Part shown: positions 18,171 through 26,879 of the stretch, piece after piece
How the letters are laid out: the number at the start of each line of letters is the position of its first letter
Position numbering within the stretch: position 1 is the stretch's first letter
Assembly (NCBI GenBank): GCA_027022775.1
Contig: JALVXO010000149.1
Location: 1 to 36,556 of the forward strand
Reading direction: 5' to 3'
Origin: Campylobacteraceae bacterium
GTDB taxonomy: Bacteria; Campylobacterota; Campylobacteria; Campylobacterales; Sulfurovaceae
DNA length: 36,556 bases
Program-made: the position numbers and the translations under genes
The notes under the pieces: generated by a model
The model's database searches: none
Told to the model about the DNA's origin: nothing
The model's input: the letters and a program-made list of their open reading frames with translations, nothing else

Positions 18171-18620
18171 TATCTTTACCGATAATAATACAAAGTTTAT
18201 CAATAAAAAAATCATTACTATAAACTACTGGTTTGCATAAATTCATTGTCTTGAAAATATAATGATTAATGTCTTTTTTGATAGCAATTCCTTTAACTTT
18301 TAAATTATTTACATCAAAGATAAAACTTTTATACTCTTTTTTGCATTTTAATTCAAATACATATTTATCTTCATAATGAAATATCCACTTGCAATTTTGT
18401 TTATCTTTAGTATTCATAAACAGTTTATACATTTGATTATATCGTTTTACTGTTTTTCTTCTATATACTTGGCTATTTACAGGATAATTATAATCACTAA
18501 TATTAAATTTTTTTGTTGAGACAAGCCTATTTTATCGAATAGAGAATAAAATTTATTGAATTTTATATTTTCGCAATTCAAAGATATAAAAAAAATTAGA
18601 ATCACATTTAAAAATTTCAT
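18145..18620 (-). pseudogene. Frameshifted hypothetical small lipoprotein gene
   Basis: ATG at 18618-18620 gives MKFLNVILIFFISLNCENIKFNKFYSLFDKIGLSQQK; one extra A in the minus-strand A7 run (plus 18508-18514) continues as KFNISDYNYPVNSQVYRRKTVKRYNQMYKLFMNTKDKQNCKWIF..., into ORF 18145..18432. Confidence 0.6.
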
Positions 18621-18776
18621 ATTAATTTTTTCTCCTTCTTCTCTTGAAAGTTCCACAGCTTATAGAGCAAGCATTACCTCGTTCCAATTGTCCTGAGATT
18701 TAGCAAAAAGTTATGAAATCTTGGAAGTGAGACTTCAGTCTTACTAAAATATTACCAATTAATCTCTTAATCTTTT

Positions 18777-18824
18777 GAGGTGATAACAATAACAAAAAAT
18801 CAACAAAAGTTATCATTGTCACCT
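18777..18824. repeat. ~48-bp hairpin repeat, copy B, inverted relative to copy A
   Basis: GAGGTGATAACAATAACAAAAAATCAACAAAAGTTATCATTGTCACCTT; reverse complement aligns with 18122-18170 over nearly its full length. Confidence 0.6.
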
Positions 18825-18864
18825 TGCTCTTTCGGCTTTTGAAACTAAAATGTTCAATTTTTAT

Positions 18865-19041
18865 CCCAAATTTTGCATTAGAAGGTGCATCAGATGCGTT
18901 GGTGCTTGGCAGCGGGGATGCTGTAGCTTCGAAACCGCAGCATCCTGAGCAAAGCGAACCGCGAAGGCAAAAGGCTTTACTTCAGTGCCCATGCTGCCAA
19001 TGACCAATGCAGATAGAATATTGGCTAATGCAAATTTTGGG
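18865..19041 (+). repeat. Palindromic repeat element, copy 2
   Basis: CCCAAATTTTGCATTAGAAGGTGCATCAGATGCGTTGGTGCTTGG...GGCTTTACTTCAGTGCCCATGCTGCCAATGACCAATGCAGAT...CTAATGCAAATTTTGGG; outer arms nearly identical to the reverse complement of 1464-1626, centre different. Confidence 0.88.
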
Positions 19042-19071
19042 TTTACATAAATTTCAGCTTAAACCATCCCC

Positions 19072-19219
19072 GTAGGTCGGGGTCTCCTCGACCCCTATTC
19101 CTGACCCCTATTCCTCCTATTCCACTAAACAGCAGGAACAAAAAACTTTTTAAGCTGTAAATTATAGTTTGCAAAAAGTTAAAAGTTAAGCCCTGACCCC
19201 TATTCATGACCCCTATTCC
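19072..19219. repeat. Cluster of GACCCCTATTCC direct repeats with adjacent GGGGTC/GACCCC hairpin
   Basis: GACCCCTATTC(C) at about 19090, 19103, 19195 and 19208; GGGGTC-tcctc-GACCCC hairpin at 19079-19095. REP/RAYT-associated-like composition. Confidence 0.65.
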
Positions 19220-19357
19220 ATAGCTATTGACAACTGTTGACAAATATCATATAATAGCTTGAAATAAAGGGGTTGTTTTTGTCAACTTGTAAAATTATCT
19301 GGGTTGGATGGCAGTAGTGCTAAAAACTGGAAGTACTCAAAAATAAAAGGATAAAAA

Positions 19358-19915
19358 ATGCTCACTCTCTACATTCACGGGTTTGGCAGCTGTGCATTAA
19401 GCCACAAAGCATCTCTGTTTAAAGATTACTACACTGGCAAAGGTTTAAAATTTTTAGCGCCGACGCTCTCTTACAATCCTAAATTTGCAATAGAGACACT
19501 CTGCGATATTGTGGAACTTTTTGACAGAAAGGTAAATTTAATCGGTTCATCACTGGGCGGTTATTATGCAATTTATCTTGCAAACAGGTATAAATTAAAA
19601 GCCGCTCTTATAAACCCATCTGTTTATCCCTATGAAACGCTTTCAAAATATATTCCAAAAGCTCTAAATTATTGCGATTTAAGCAGTTTTGAGTGGAATC
19701 AAACCCATCTGAACCTGCTTAAAAATTATGAAGTTCATAACCCGCTGCCGCAATATTTTATGGTGCTTTTGCAAAAGGGGGATAAAGATTTAGATTACTC
19801 CCAGGCAGCGCGGAAATTCAGCAGGGCAAAACTGATTATAGAAGAGGGAGGCAGCCACTCATTTGAAGGGATAGAGCACTACTTTGGGGATATAGAGGAG
19901 TTTTTTGTCTCATAA
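19358..19915 (+). CDS. YqiA/UPF0227-like alpha/beta-hydrolase esterase
   Basis: 185 aa: LYIHGFGSCALSHKASLFKDYY, LIGSSLGGYYAIYLANRY, LLQKGDKDLDYSQAA, GGSHSFEGIEHY. Confidence 0.85.
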   Translation: MLTLYIHGFGSCALSHKASLFKDYYTGKGLKFLAPTLSYNPKFAIETLCDIVELFDRKVNLIGSSLGGYYAIYLANRYKLKAALINPSVYPYETLSKYIPKALNYCDLSSFEWNQTHLNLLKNYEVHNPLPQYFMVLLQKGDKDLDYSQAARKFSRAKLIIEEGGSHSFEGIEHYFGDIEEFFVS

Positions 19916-20188
19916 AATAGAGTCTTTATGGTAATCGTAAAGGGTCTGTTTTACCCTCTCTTGGTTCAGTTTTTTAACCAGTTTGGCGCTTAAAGATTTA
20001 TAAGCGGCGCTGTCTAGTTTCATTTTTTCCATAATTTCACTTTCTGGCACGCCGCTGACCCACGCTTTTAACAGTTTAAACTCTTTTTTTGTAAGCCTCG
20101 CTTTAAGCGCCAATTCTAAATCCAATCCGCTCTTAAGCGGGTAAGAGAGAGATTTTATCAATTCATATAGTTTTGCTTCGTAACTCAT
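19910..20188 (-). CDS. Small hypothetical protein with HTH-like segment
   Basis: 92 aa; LTKKEFKLLKAWVSGVPESEIMEKMKLDSAAYKSLSAKLVKKL resembles sigma-region-4/LuxR-like HTH; overlaps the start of the M20 peptidase stop region. Confidence 0.6.
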   Translation of the reverse strand: MSYEAKLYELIKSLSYPLKSGLDLELALKARLTKKEFKLLKAWVSGVPESEIMEKMKLDSAAYKSLSAKLVKKLNQERVKQTLYDYHKDSIL

Positions 20189-21285
20189 TTAAAATTGCCT
20201 TTTGTAAAATTTTTAAAAATATCGGTAACCAGTTTTACTCTGTTCTCAAAACTTTTTTTAGATGCCCTCTCATTTACCGTATGGTCGCCGTCTCCAAAGG
20301 GCCCAAAACCATCAAGCGTAACAACGCCGCAGCTTGCGACAATATTAGCATCGCTTACGCCGCCCCTTTTTTCTGTTAAAATTTTCTCTCCGCAAAGCTG
20401 CTCTATCTGTTTAATAAACTCAAGCTGCCTGCTGTTTTCTTCCATAACATCGCGCTGAATTCCCCCGCTTAAAACCGCTTTGCTCCCTTTTACATAACTT
20501 GTATTAACAATTTTGTCTATCTCTTTTAAAAGGCGGTCTCTTTGGGCAGTTTTTGTATATCTTATCTCAAAAACAAGCCGCGCTTTTGGCGAAATTGTGT
20601 TTGCTCCAATTCCTCCCTCTATTTTCCCCACATTCACTGTTGTGCCCTCTTTTAAATCTGTTAGCTTTACCAGCTCTTGCAATTTAAAGGCAGCTTCCAA
20701 ATTTGCATCAACTCCCTGGGTATAATTGTTGCCGGCATGTGCAGCTTTGCCCTCTATGTCTATAAAAAATGTCCCTACCCCTTTGCGGGCGGTAACCACC
20801 TCATCATTAGCCCCCGCCGCTTCAAAAACCAGGCAATAGTCATATTTAGGCGCCAGTTTTTGGGTTAAAAATTTAGAGTTGTCGCTGCCTGTCTCTTCAT
20901 CGCTTACCAGCAAAAAATCGATATTGCTGATTTTCCCAAACTCTTTATAAACATTTCTTAAAGCCAGCAGCGCAACATAATTGCCACCTTTCATATCGCA
21001 AACCCCAGGCCCGTAAATGAACTTGTCATCCTCTTTGAACCCTTCAAAGCTCCCCGGCGGAAAAACAGTATCTAAATGCCCCAAAAGAAGCATCTTTTTA
21101 CCCTCTTTATGTTCCGATTCAAAATAGAGGTGGTTGCCTATATCGCTGTTTTCAAAAACCGTACTCTTAAACCCCAGCTCTTCGAGCCAATTTTTAAAAA
21201 TCTCCCCGCATCTGTCCACACCTTCTTTATTTTTTGTGTAAGAGTTAATCTCTATTGCTTTTTTCAATTCGCTGTAATCAATCAT
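20185..21285 (-). CDS. M20 family metallopeptidase (carboxypeptidase G2-like)
   Basis: 366 aa: LLGHLDTVFPPGSF, YGPGVCDMKGGNYVALLAL, LVSDEETGSDNS, GGIGANTISPKARLVFEIRY, GGVSDANIVAS. Confidence 0.9.
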   Translation of the reverse strand: MIDYSELKKAIEINSYTKNKEGVDRCGEIFKNWLEELGFKSTVFENSDIGNHLYFESEHKEGKKMLLLGHLDTVFPPGSFEGFKEDDKFIYGPGVCDMKGGNYVALLALRNVYKEFGKISNIDFLLVSDEETGSDNSKFLTQKLAPKYDYCLVFEAAGANDEVVTARKGVGTFFIDIEGKAAHAGNNYTQGVDANLEAAFKLQELVKLTDLKEGTTVNVGKIEGGIGANTISPKARLVFEIRYTKTAQRDRLLKEIDKIVNTSYVKGSKAVLSGGIQRDVMEENSRQLEFIKQIEQLCGEKILTEKRGGVSDANIVASCGVVTLDGFGPFGDGDHTVNERASKKSFENRVKLVTDIFKNFTKGNFK

Positions 21286-21499
21286 TATCTGCTGTCCTCT
21301 TTTTTTTAAATTTTATCAAATATTTTTTAATCTCTTGTAAATAAAAGTTTTTATCTTTTTAAAATAGTACCGTAAAATTGGATTAAATTTTAAGAAATTT
21401 GGATTTTTTTTCAAAAATTACTGATTTTTTTTAAAATTTAATTTACTTTTTTACCCTAATTATTATATTATTGCATAAATTTATTGATGAAGGGAAAAA

Positions 21500-22405
21500 A
21501 TGGGAAGAAAAGTGGGAATATGGATGTATCAGAATGGCGGCGGTGACATAATAGAGAAAAAACTTGTCAAAAAACTAAAAAAAAGAGGCATTAAGGCGGT
21601 AACTGGAATAAACCTGCGCAATGCGGTTGTAAAAAAGGGGCATATACTCCATGGAGAGACAAAAGTTGACAAACTTGACCTCTTTTTCTCTTATAATGCC
21701 GGTGAGCAGACACAGTATCAAGTTTATCTCTATAAGGCGTTAAACAGGGTTATACCTACAATCAACTCTTATGAATCTTTCGCACTTACCGAAGATAAAT
21801 TCCAAACAGCATACATATTAAAGCAAAATGGCATTCCAACTCCGGAGTTTTTTTTGTGTCACAGAGATGATACAAAGCATCTTGAGAAAATTATAAAAAA
21901 GTGGAAAAAAATGGTTTATAAACCCACAGACGGCTGGGGCGGGGTCGGTTTGACCAAAATAGATGGCAGCGAAACCCTTAAAATGCTTATGCCGTTTCTA
22001 AACTATGCAGATTTGCGCTACTTTTATGTAGAAAAGTTTGTAAAATATGACAATACCGATTTTAGGGTTGATATTGTCGATGGAAAATTTGTCAGCTGTT
22101 ATGGAAGAAAAGCGGGCAAAGATGACTGGCGCACTAATGTAACAAGCGGCGGGTCGGTATTTTTGCGCGAACCCAATGATGAAGTTATAAACTTGGCAAT
22201 AAAAGCGGCAAAGGTGTGCGGAACAGATATTGCAGGAGTAGATATTATTTACGATTTGGAGCGCGAAGAGTATGTGGTGCTTGAAGTTAACGGCATTCCG
22301 GCATTCGCAACGCCGGAACAGGAAAAACTGGGGCTTGATTTTAATGACAGAAAAATAGATTTAATAGTAGATTTAATTGACAGAAAAACAAAGGAGAAAA
22401 AATAA
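21500..22405 (+). CDS. ATP-grasp (RimK-like) ligase family protein
   Basis: 301 aa: MVYKPTDGWGGVGLTKI, DFRVDIVDGKFVSCYGRKA...WRTNVTSGGSVF, YVVLEVNGIPAF (E-x-N metal site). Confidence 0.85.
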   Translation: MGRKVGIWMYQNGGGDIIEKKLVKKLKKRGIKAVTGINLRNAVVKKGHILHGETKVDKLDLFFSYNAGEQTQYQVYLYKALNRVIPTINSYESFALTEDKFQTAYILKQNGIPTPEFFLCHRDDTKHLEKIIKKWKKMVYKPTDGWGGVGLTKIDGSETLKMLMPFLNYADLRYFYVEKFVKYDNTDFRVDIVDGKFVSCYGRKAGKDDWRTNVTSGGSVFLREPNDEVINLAIKAAKVCGTDIAGVDIIYDLEREEYVVLEVNGIPAFATPEQEKLGLDFNDRKIDLIVDLIDRKTKEKK

Positions 22406-23820
22406 TGGGACGCAAAAAAAATAAAAAAAACAGACTGCCTAGATTAGGGCTTTTATACCTTGATTATGTATTGAGATTTTTCGATAAATCAAACTTTAGA
22501 GGGTGGCCAGATAAGATTGAGACTGTGGTTTACCATTGGGGAAATGATAAAAAGCGCTTTATAGAAGAGGTAAAAAGAAAGAAAATCGACATCTTGATAG
22601 GAAATATTCCAGCAACGGCATATGAGACATTCAGAGAGATTGCAAGGGAGCTGCCGAATGTAAAATTTGTTCCTTCGCTTGATTCGCAGTTTGCAAATAA
22701 ATCAAAAGAGAATGTAACAAGATTTGCATGGAAATACAAAATACCTGTCCCAAAAACTTACATCTTTTACGATAAAAAGAAAGCTTGGGAATTTATAGAG
22801 ACTACTGATTATCCAAAAATTGTAAAAAGAAGTTACGGCCCTTCAAATTATGGCGGATATTTTGTACATAAAGTTGACTCTAAAGAGGAGGCAAAAGAGC
22901 TGTTTAATAAGAAAAAATATTACCCAATTTATATGCAGGATTTCGTGCCAATGAGCGCGGATATAAGGGTTATGCTAATTGGACATAAGCCGGTTTGCGC
23001 ATTTTGGCGCCGCCCGCCAAAGGGAGAGTGGCTTACAAACACCAGCCAGGGCGGCTCTATGGATTATCAGGATGTGCCAAAAGAGGTGCTCGATTTGGCT
23101 GTTAAGGTAAGCAAAGCGGCAAATGCGGAGTATTGGGCTTGCGACATCGCTGTAGGAGAAGATGGGAAATTAAGAATTTTAGAGTGCGCTACCGCTTTTG
23201 CGGCATTCCCGTATATCCGCGACTGGATAGGACAGTATCTAATATGGAAATTCTCAAACGGCCGCTTCCCGCTGCCTAATATCCCTATTTACAACTGGGA
23301 AGAGCTTGGAAAAATGGACTCTTCTGTATTAAGAACCTTAAGGTATATCACATTTGGACGCTACACTCCAAGTTATGATGGGGCATACTTTTTAGATAAA
23401 GTTAAGCAGGATGAAAATGGGGAATATTACCTCCATGAACTGGATAAAGAGTATCCAATGCTCAACACTTATGAGAGAAAAGAAGAGGAGTGGCCAAGCG
23501 AAATTTGGAACTTCCAAGACAGATACGGCAAATCAATTAAAGAGGTTGCATTCGATTCAAACGGAGGTTTAGACAGCGACGAATCGAGCCAAAAACCGAA
23601 AAAGAAAAAAAAGAAGAAAAAATCAAAAATATCAAAAAAAGAGTTTAAAAAAGTTTTAAAATCGGTTAAAGGCATAGGCGAAAAGAGGTCTTCTAAAATG
23701 ATGAAAAGATTCAGCCCTGAAGAGATTACAGAAATGGTTAAAAAAACACCGGGAATTTTGCAGGAGAGTTTTAAGTGGCTAAAAAACAAAATGGTAAAAG
23801 AGCTCCAGGAGAAGCTTTAA
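22405..23820 (+). CDS. ATP-grasp family protein with Lys-rich linker and C-terminal HhH-like domain
   Basis: 471 aa; starts in a TAATG overlap with the upstream gene. KIVKRSYGPSNYGGYFV, DIRVMLIGHKPVCAFWRRPPKGEWLTNTSQGGSM, LRILECATAFAAF; tail QKPKKKKKKKKSKISKKEFKKVLKSVKGIGEKRSSKMMKRFSPEEITEMV. Confidence 0.82.
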   Translation: MGRKKNKKNRLPRLGLLYLDYVLRFFDKSNFRGWPDKIETVVYHWGNDKKRFIEEVKRKKIDILIGNIPATAYETFREIARELPNVKFVPSLDSQFANKSKENVTRFAWKYKIPVPKTYIFYDKKKAWEFIETTDYPKIVKRSYGPSNYGGYFVHKVDSKEEAKELFNKKKYYPIYMQDFVPMSADIRVMLIGHKPVCAFWRRPPKGEWLTNTSQGGSMDYQDVPKEVLDLAVKVSKAANAEYWACDIAVGEDGKLRILECATAFAAFPYIRDWIGQYLIWKFSNGRFPLPNIPIYNWEELGKMDSSVLRTLRYITFGRYTPSYDGAYFLDKVKQDENGEYYLHELDKEYPMLNTYERKEEEWPSEIWNFQDRYGKSIKEVAFDSNGGLDSDESSQKPKKKKKKKKSKISKKEFKKVLKSVKGIGEKRSSKMMKRFSPEEITEMVKKTPGILQESFKWLKNKMVKELQEKL

Positions 23821-23940
23821 CAGTTTTTGGTTTATAATAATAAAACGGTTTATAAAAATTGCAAAATGTATTTTAACCCAAAATCTGCATTTTGCAATAT
23901 CTTAACCAAGTTACAGATTATAACAGTAAGGAAATCTGCT

Positions 23941-24449
23941 ATGAAAGAGATAACATTAGATACCACAATTGCCAGCCTGCTTGACGATTATGAAGGTATG
24001 AAGGATATTTTAATATCTATAAATCCAAAATATAAAAAGTTAAACAACCCGATTTTGCGCCGGACTGTTGCAAAAATAGCAACTGTAAAGCAGGCTGCGA
24101 TAATTGGCGGGATGGAGCCGTCAGATTTGCTAAACCGTTTAAGGGAAGCGGTCGGGCAGGAGCCTGTTTTATTTGACGAAAAAGAGACCAGAGAACCAGA
24201 ACCGCTGCCGGAGTGGTTTAAAGAAAAAGAAGCCATCACTTTGGATGCTAATGAGCTTTTAGACAGCGGTAAAACCCTCTTGCAGAAGTAAACAGAGCTT
24301 TAAAAAAGTTAAAAAGCGGCGAAATTTTAAAACTTACCGCCGACTTTAAACCCGAGCCTCTTATTGAAGAGTTTAAGAAAAAGGGTTATCAGGCTGCCTC
24401 AGAAAAATTAAGCAAAGAGTGTTATGTAACAAAAATAAAAAAGGGTTAA
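23941..24449 (+). pseudogene. DUF1858-like plus DUF2249-like protein, interrupted by an apparent frameshift
   Basis: ATG 23941: MKEITLDTTIASLLDDYEGMKDILISINPKYKKLNNPILRRTVAKIATVKQAAIIGGM. One extra A in the A4 run 24271-24274 gives ...ELLDSGKNPLAEVNRALKKLKSGEILKLTADFKPEPLIEEFKKKGYQAASEKLSKECYVTKIKKG* (stop 24447-24449), a good DUF2249 pattern. Confidence 0.7.
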
Positions 24450-24451
24450 AC

Positions 24452-26482
24452 TTATTTGGCGCTCTGGTTAATATCTCCTTTTATAAACCGCTCTTTTTTT
24501 AAATTGTCTACAGTATAGGTGGTTAAGTTTTTTAACTCTTTTTTTACTTTTTCCAAGCTTATATCGCTAAAGTAACATTTTTGCAAGCCGCACACTTGGT
24601 ACTCTCGTTGTTTTTTTGCATATTTATATATAAAAGGGTATTTAAACTCTTCTAAACTCTCTTTTAACAATCCCGCTTTAGGACCTTTTATCAGATATGC
24701 CCCCCTGTTTTTCATTTCAATGGCATTAAGCGCAGACGGAGAGTAACTTGGCTGCAGGTTTATTTCGTGCGCATAATTTAAAAGGGTGCTGTTTACAATA
24801 TTTAAAAGTTTATAATCCCCTTCTATCAATACTGTTTTAATTAAATTTTCTAAATTTTTTGCAACCGGGCTTTTATACCCTTTATCTCCAATTTCAGCTT
24901 CGACCCTAAACTCTCTGCCGCTGTTTTCATACCATTTTCCATTATCGTAAAAAAGGTTTACCGACTGGGTGACAATCTCTTTAAAAAGGTTTAAATAGTT
25001 TTCATCCAGAGTTGTTTGGTAAGCGCTAAAAAGCGCATCCGCTACAAAGCTGTAATCTTCTAAAAGCCCCTCTTGCAAAGGTTTATTCGGCAGCAGTACC
25101 TGATGGTACAGTTTACCTTTTTTATACATTAAATCAAGAAGTTTATGAAGCGAAGCAAGCGCCTCTTTTGCATATCTTAAGTCGACGGCAGATGCATCCA
25201 GTTTAGCTTTTATATAAAGCGCATTCCAAGAAGTTATAATTTTTTTATCTATAAATGGAAACTCTTTTTTAGTCCTGTACTCTTTTAAAAATGTGCGTTC
25301 TCTCTCATAAAGGTTATCCATGCTTTTTAAATAAGGCACACTGTAATCTCCGCTTTTAAAATTGCCCTCTTTTTCAATTCCAAAATAGTCAAGCACCTCT
25401 TGCGCCCTTTTTTTACTGACCCCTCTTTTAATTAAATAATCAAAAACTTTACTGTAATTGTAGATATAATAAAACCCCTCCTCCTCTTTTCCATTGAAAT
25501 TTTTGCTGTCAGCGCTTATGGCGCTGTAATAAAGCCCGTTTTTAATAAGATTTTTATCTATTTGCGCAATTGTCTCTTTTATAACTTTTGCATAAAGCTC
25601 TTTTTTGGTTATTTTGTAAGCTTTTGCGTAAACCGATATCAATTCAGCATTTGCATAAAGCATTTTCTCAAAGTGCGGAGTGCGCCATCTGGCATCTATG
25701 CAGTATCTGAAAAAGCCCCCGTCTATCTGGTCGTATATACCGCTAAGAGCCATTGTATCCAGGGTGCTTAATGCCATATTTAAAGCACTGTCGTCGCCAT
25801 TTATTAAATAGATATTTAAAAGAGCGTCAATACTGTTTGGCTGTGGAAATTTTGGAGCTTTGCCAAAGCCGCTGTTATTTGAATCGTAATAACTTTTGAA
25901 CTCTTTTAAAGCTTTTTGCAATAAACCGTCTTCTAAAATAGTGTTTCTATTTTTAACTTTTTTATATATTTTTACCGCTTTTTCTATATCTTCAGCCAAG
26001 CTTTCAAGTTTTTCGCGCGGCATCTTGGCAACTTTGTTTAGAAGGGCGATTAAATCGGTTTTTGGCATATAGGTGCCAAAAAACACAGCCTTTTTATTTG
26101 GCAGCAAAATTGCATTTAAAGGCCAGCCGCCCGGCCTGTTATTCATAATTAAATATCTTAACTGAAAATAGTCGTCTATATATTTTAATCTCTCTTTATC
26201 AACTTTTATACTTATATAATACCGGTTTAAAATATCAGCCACATCTTTTTGAGAAAAGCTCTCTTTTTCCATTACATGGCACCAGTGGCAGGTGCTGTAT
26301 CCAATTGAGACAAAAATAAGCTTATTCTCTTTTTTTGCTTTCTCAAAAGCTTTGCCGCTCCACTCATGCCAGTTTACAGGATTGTCTGCATGCTGGAGCA
26401 GGTACGGTGAGGTGGAACTGTTTAATTCATTTCCGAAATTTAAAATTGTAAAAAAAGCAATAAATACAAAAAATCGTAACAT
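24452..26482 (-). CDS. DUF255/thioredoxin-fold protein (YyaL/SPATA20-like) with N-terminal signal
   Basis: 676 aa: [93 protein letters not shown]. Confidence 0.92.
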   Translation of the reverse strand: MLRFFVFIAFFTILNFGNELNSSTSPYLLQHADNPVNWHEWSGKAFEKAKKENKLIFVSIGYSTCHWCHVMEKESFSQKDVADILNRYYISIKVDKERLKYIDDYFQLRYLIMNNRPGGWPLNAILLPNKKAVFFGTYMPKTDLIALLNKVAKMPREKLESLAEDIEKAVKIYKKVKNRNTILEDGLLQKALKEFKSYYDSNNSGFGKAPKFPQPNSIDALLNIYLINGDDSALNMALSTLDTMALSGIYDQIDGGFFRYCIDARWRTPHFEKMLYANAELISVYAKAYKITKKELYAKVIKETIAQIDKNLIKNGLYYSAISADSKNFNGKEEEGFYYIYNYSKVFDYLIKRGVSKKRAQEVLDYFGIEKEGNFKSGDYSVPYLKSMDNLYERERTFLKEYRTKKEFPFIDKKIITSWNALYIKAKLDASAVDLRYAKEALASLHKLLDLMYKKGKLYHQVLLPNKPLQEGLLEDYSFVADALFSAYQTTLDENYLNLFKEIVTQSVNLFYDNGKWYENSGREFRVEAEIGDKGYKSPVAKNLENLIKTVLIEGDYKLLNIVNSTLLNYAHEINLQPSYSPSALNAIEMKNRGAYLIKGPKAGLLKESLEEFKYPFIYKYAKKQREYQVCGLQKCYFSDISLEKVKKELKNLTTYTVDNLKKERFIKGDINQSAK

Positions 26483-26604
26483 TCTCCTTCTCCTTTAGCT
26501 ATTTTAAAAATTTAAATATAGCATAATTTTAAATAAAATTAAACATCTTGCAAAAAAATATTGCAAAAAATTGCATAATAAGCCTTATCCAAGCAAAACT
26601 TTTA

Positions 26605-26610
26605 TATAAT
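26605..26610 (+). promoter_or_regulatory. Putative -10 box (TATAAT) of the rpmJ operon
   Basis: TATAAT positioned ~8 nt before the structured leader; no clear -35. Confidence 0.55.
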
Positions 26611-26617
26611 TAGCGCC

Positions 26618-26728
26618 CCTGTCTGTATAGGCAGGAGTCTGCGTGAAGGGCTTTTATATAGTCCGCACCGTCTATATAAGAGCCGGAGAGGCTATTTGGC
26701 AGCTGCCAAAAACTCGCCTGTCCACGCA
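26618..26728 (+). ncRNA. Candidate structured 5' leader RNA upstream of rpmJ
   Basis: CCTGTCT-gtat-AGGCAGG (26618-26635); GGCTTTTATATAG/CTATATAAGAGCC (26649-26661/26672-26684, one G-U); TTTGGCAGCTGCCAAA (26695-26710); enclosing TGCGTG/CACGCA (26640-26645/26723-26728). Confidence 0.5.
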
Positions 26729-26763
26729 AAATTTAGGTGCAAAGAAAATTTTAGGAGCGCCTT

Positions 26764-26877
26764 ATGAAGGTTAGACCATCGGTTAAAAAGATGTGCGATG
26801 ATTGCAAAGTAATCAAGCGCAAAGGTATTGTAAGAGTGATTTGCAAAAATCCAAAACATAAACAGAGACAAGGATAA
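26764..26877 (+). CDS. rpmJ: 50S ribosomal protein L36
   Basis: [37 protein letters not shown]; absent from the ORF track because it is short. Confidence 0.97.
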   Translation: MKVRPSVKKMCDDCKVIKRKGIVRVICKNPKHKQRQG

Positions 26878-26879
26878 TC

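Noticed and set aside
18508-18514. Programmed -1 frameshift as the general explanation for the broken ORFs
   Set aside because: Only this A7 site fits a slippery heptamer; the other three do not, so a shared homopolymer error or decay is simpler.
18122-19219. CRISPR array
   Set aside because: Repeats are of several unrelated types, are inverted or irregularly spaced, and there are no uniform spacers or cas genes.
19043-19243. 66-aa minus-strand ORF
   Set aside because: Its repeated GIGVxNRGxG segments come from the GACCCCTATTCC repeats; probably non-coding.
26618-26740. Leader as SRP RNA, RNase P RNA or a common riboswitch
   Set aside because: I did not find the SRP GGTCCGGAAGGAAGCAGC motif, the RNase P conserved segments, or recognisable riboswitch cores.
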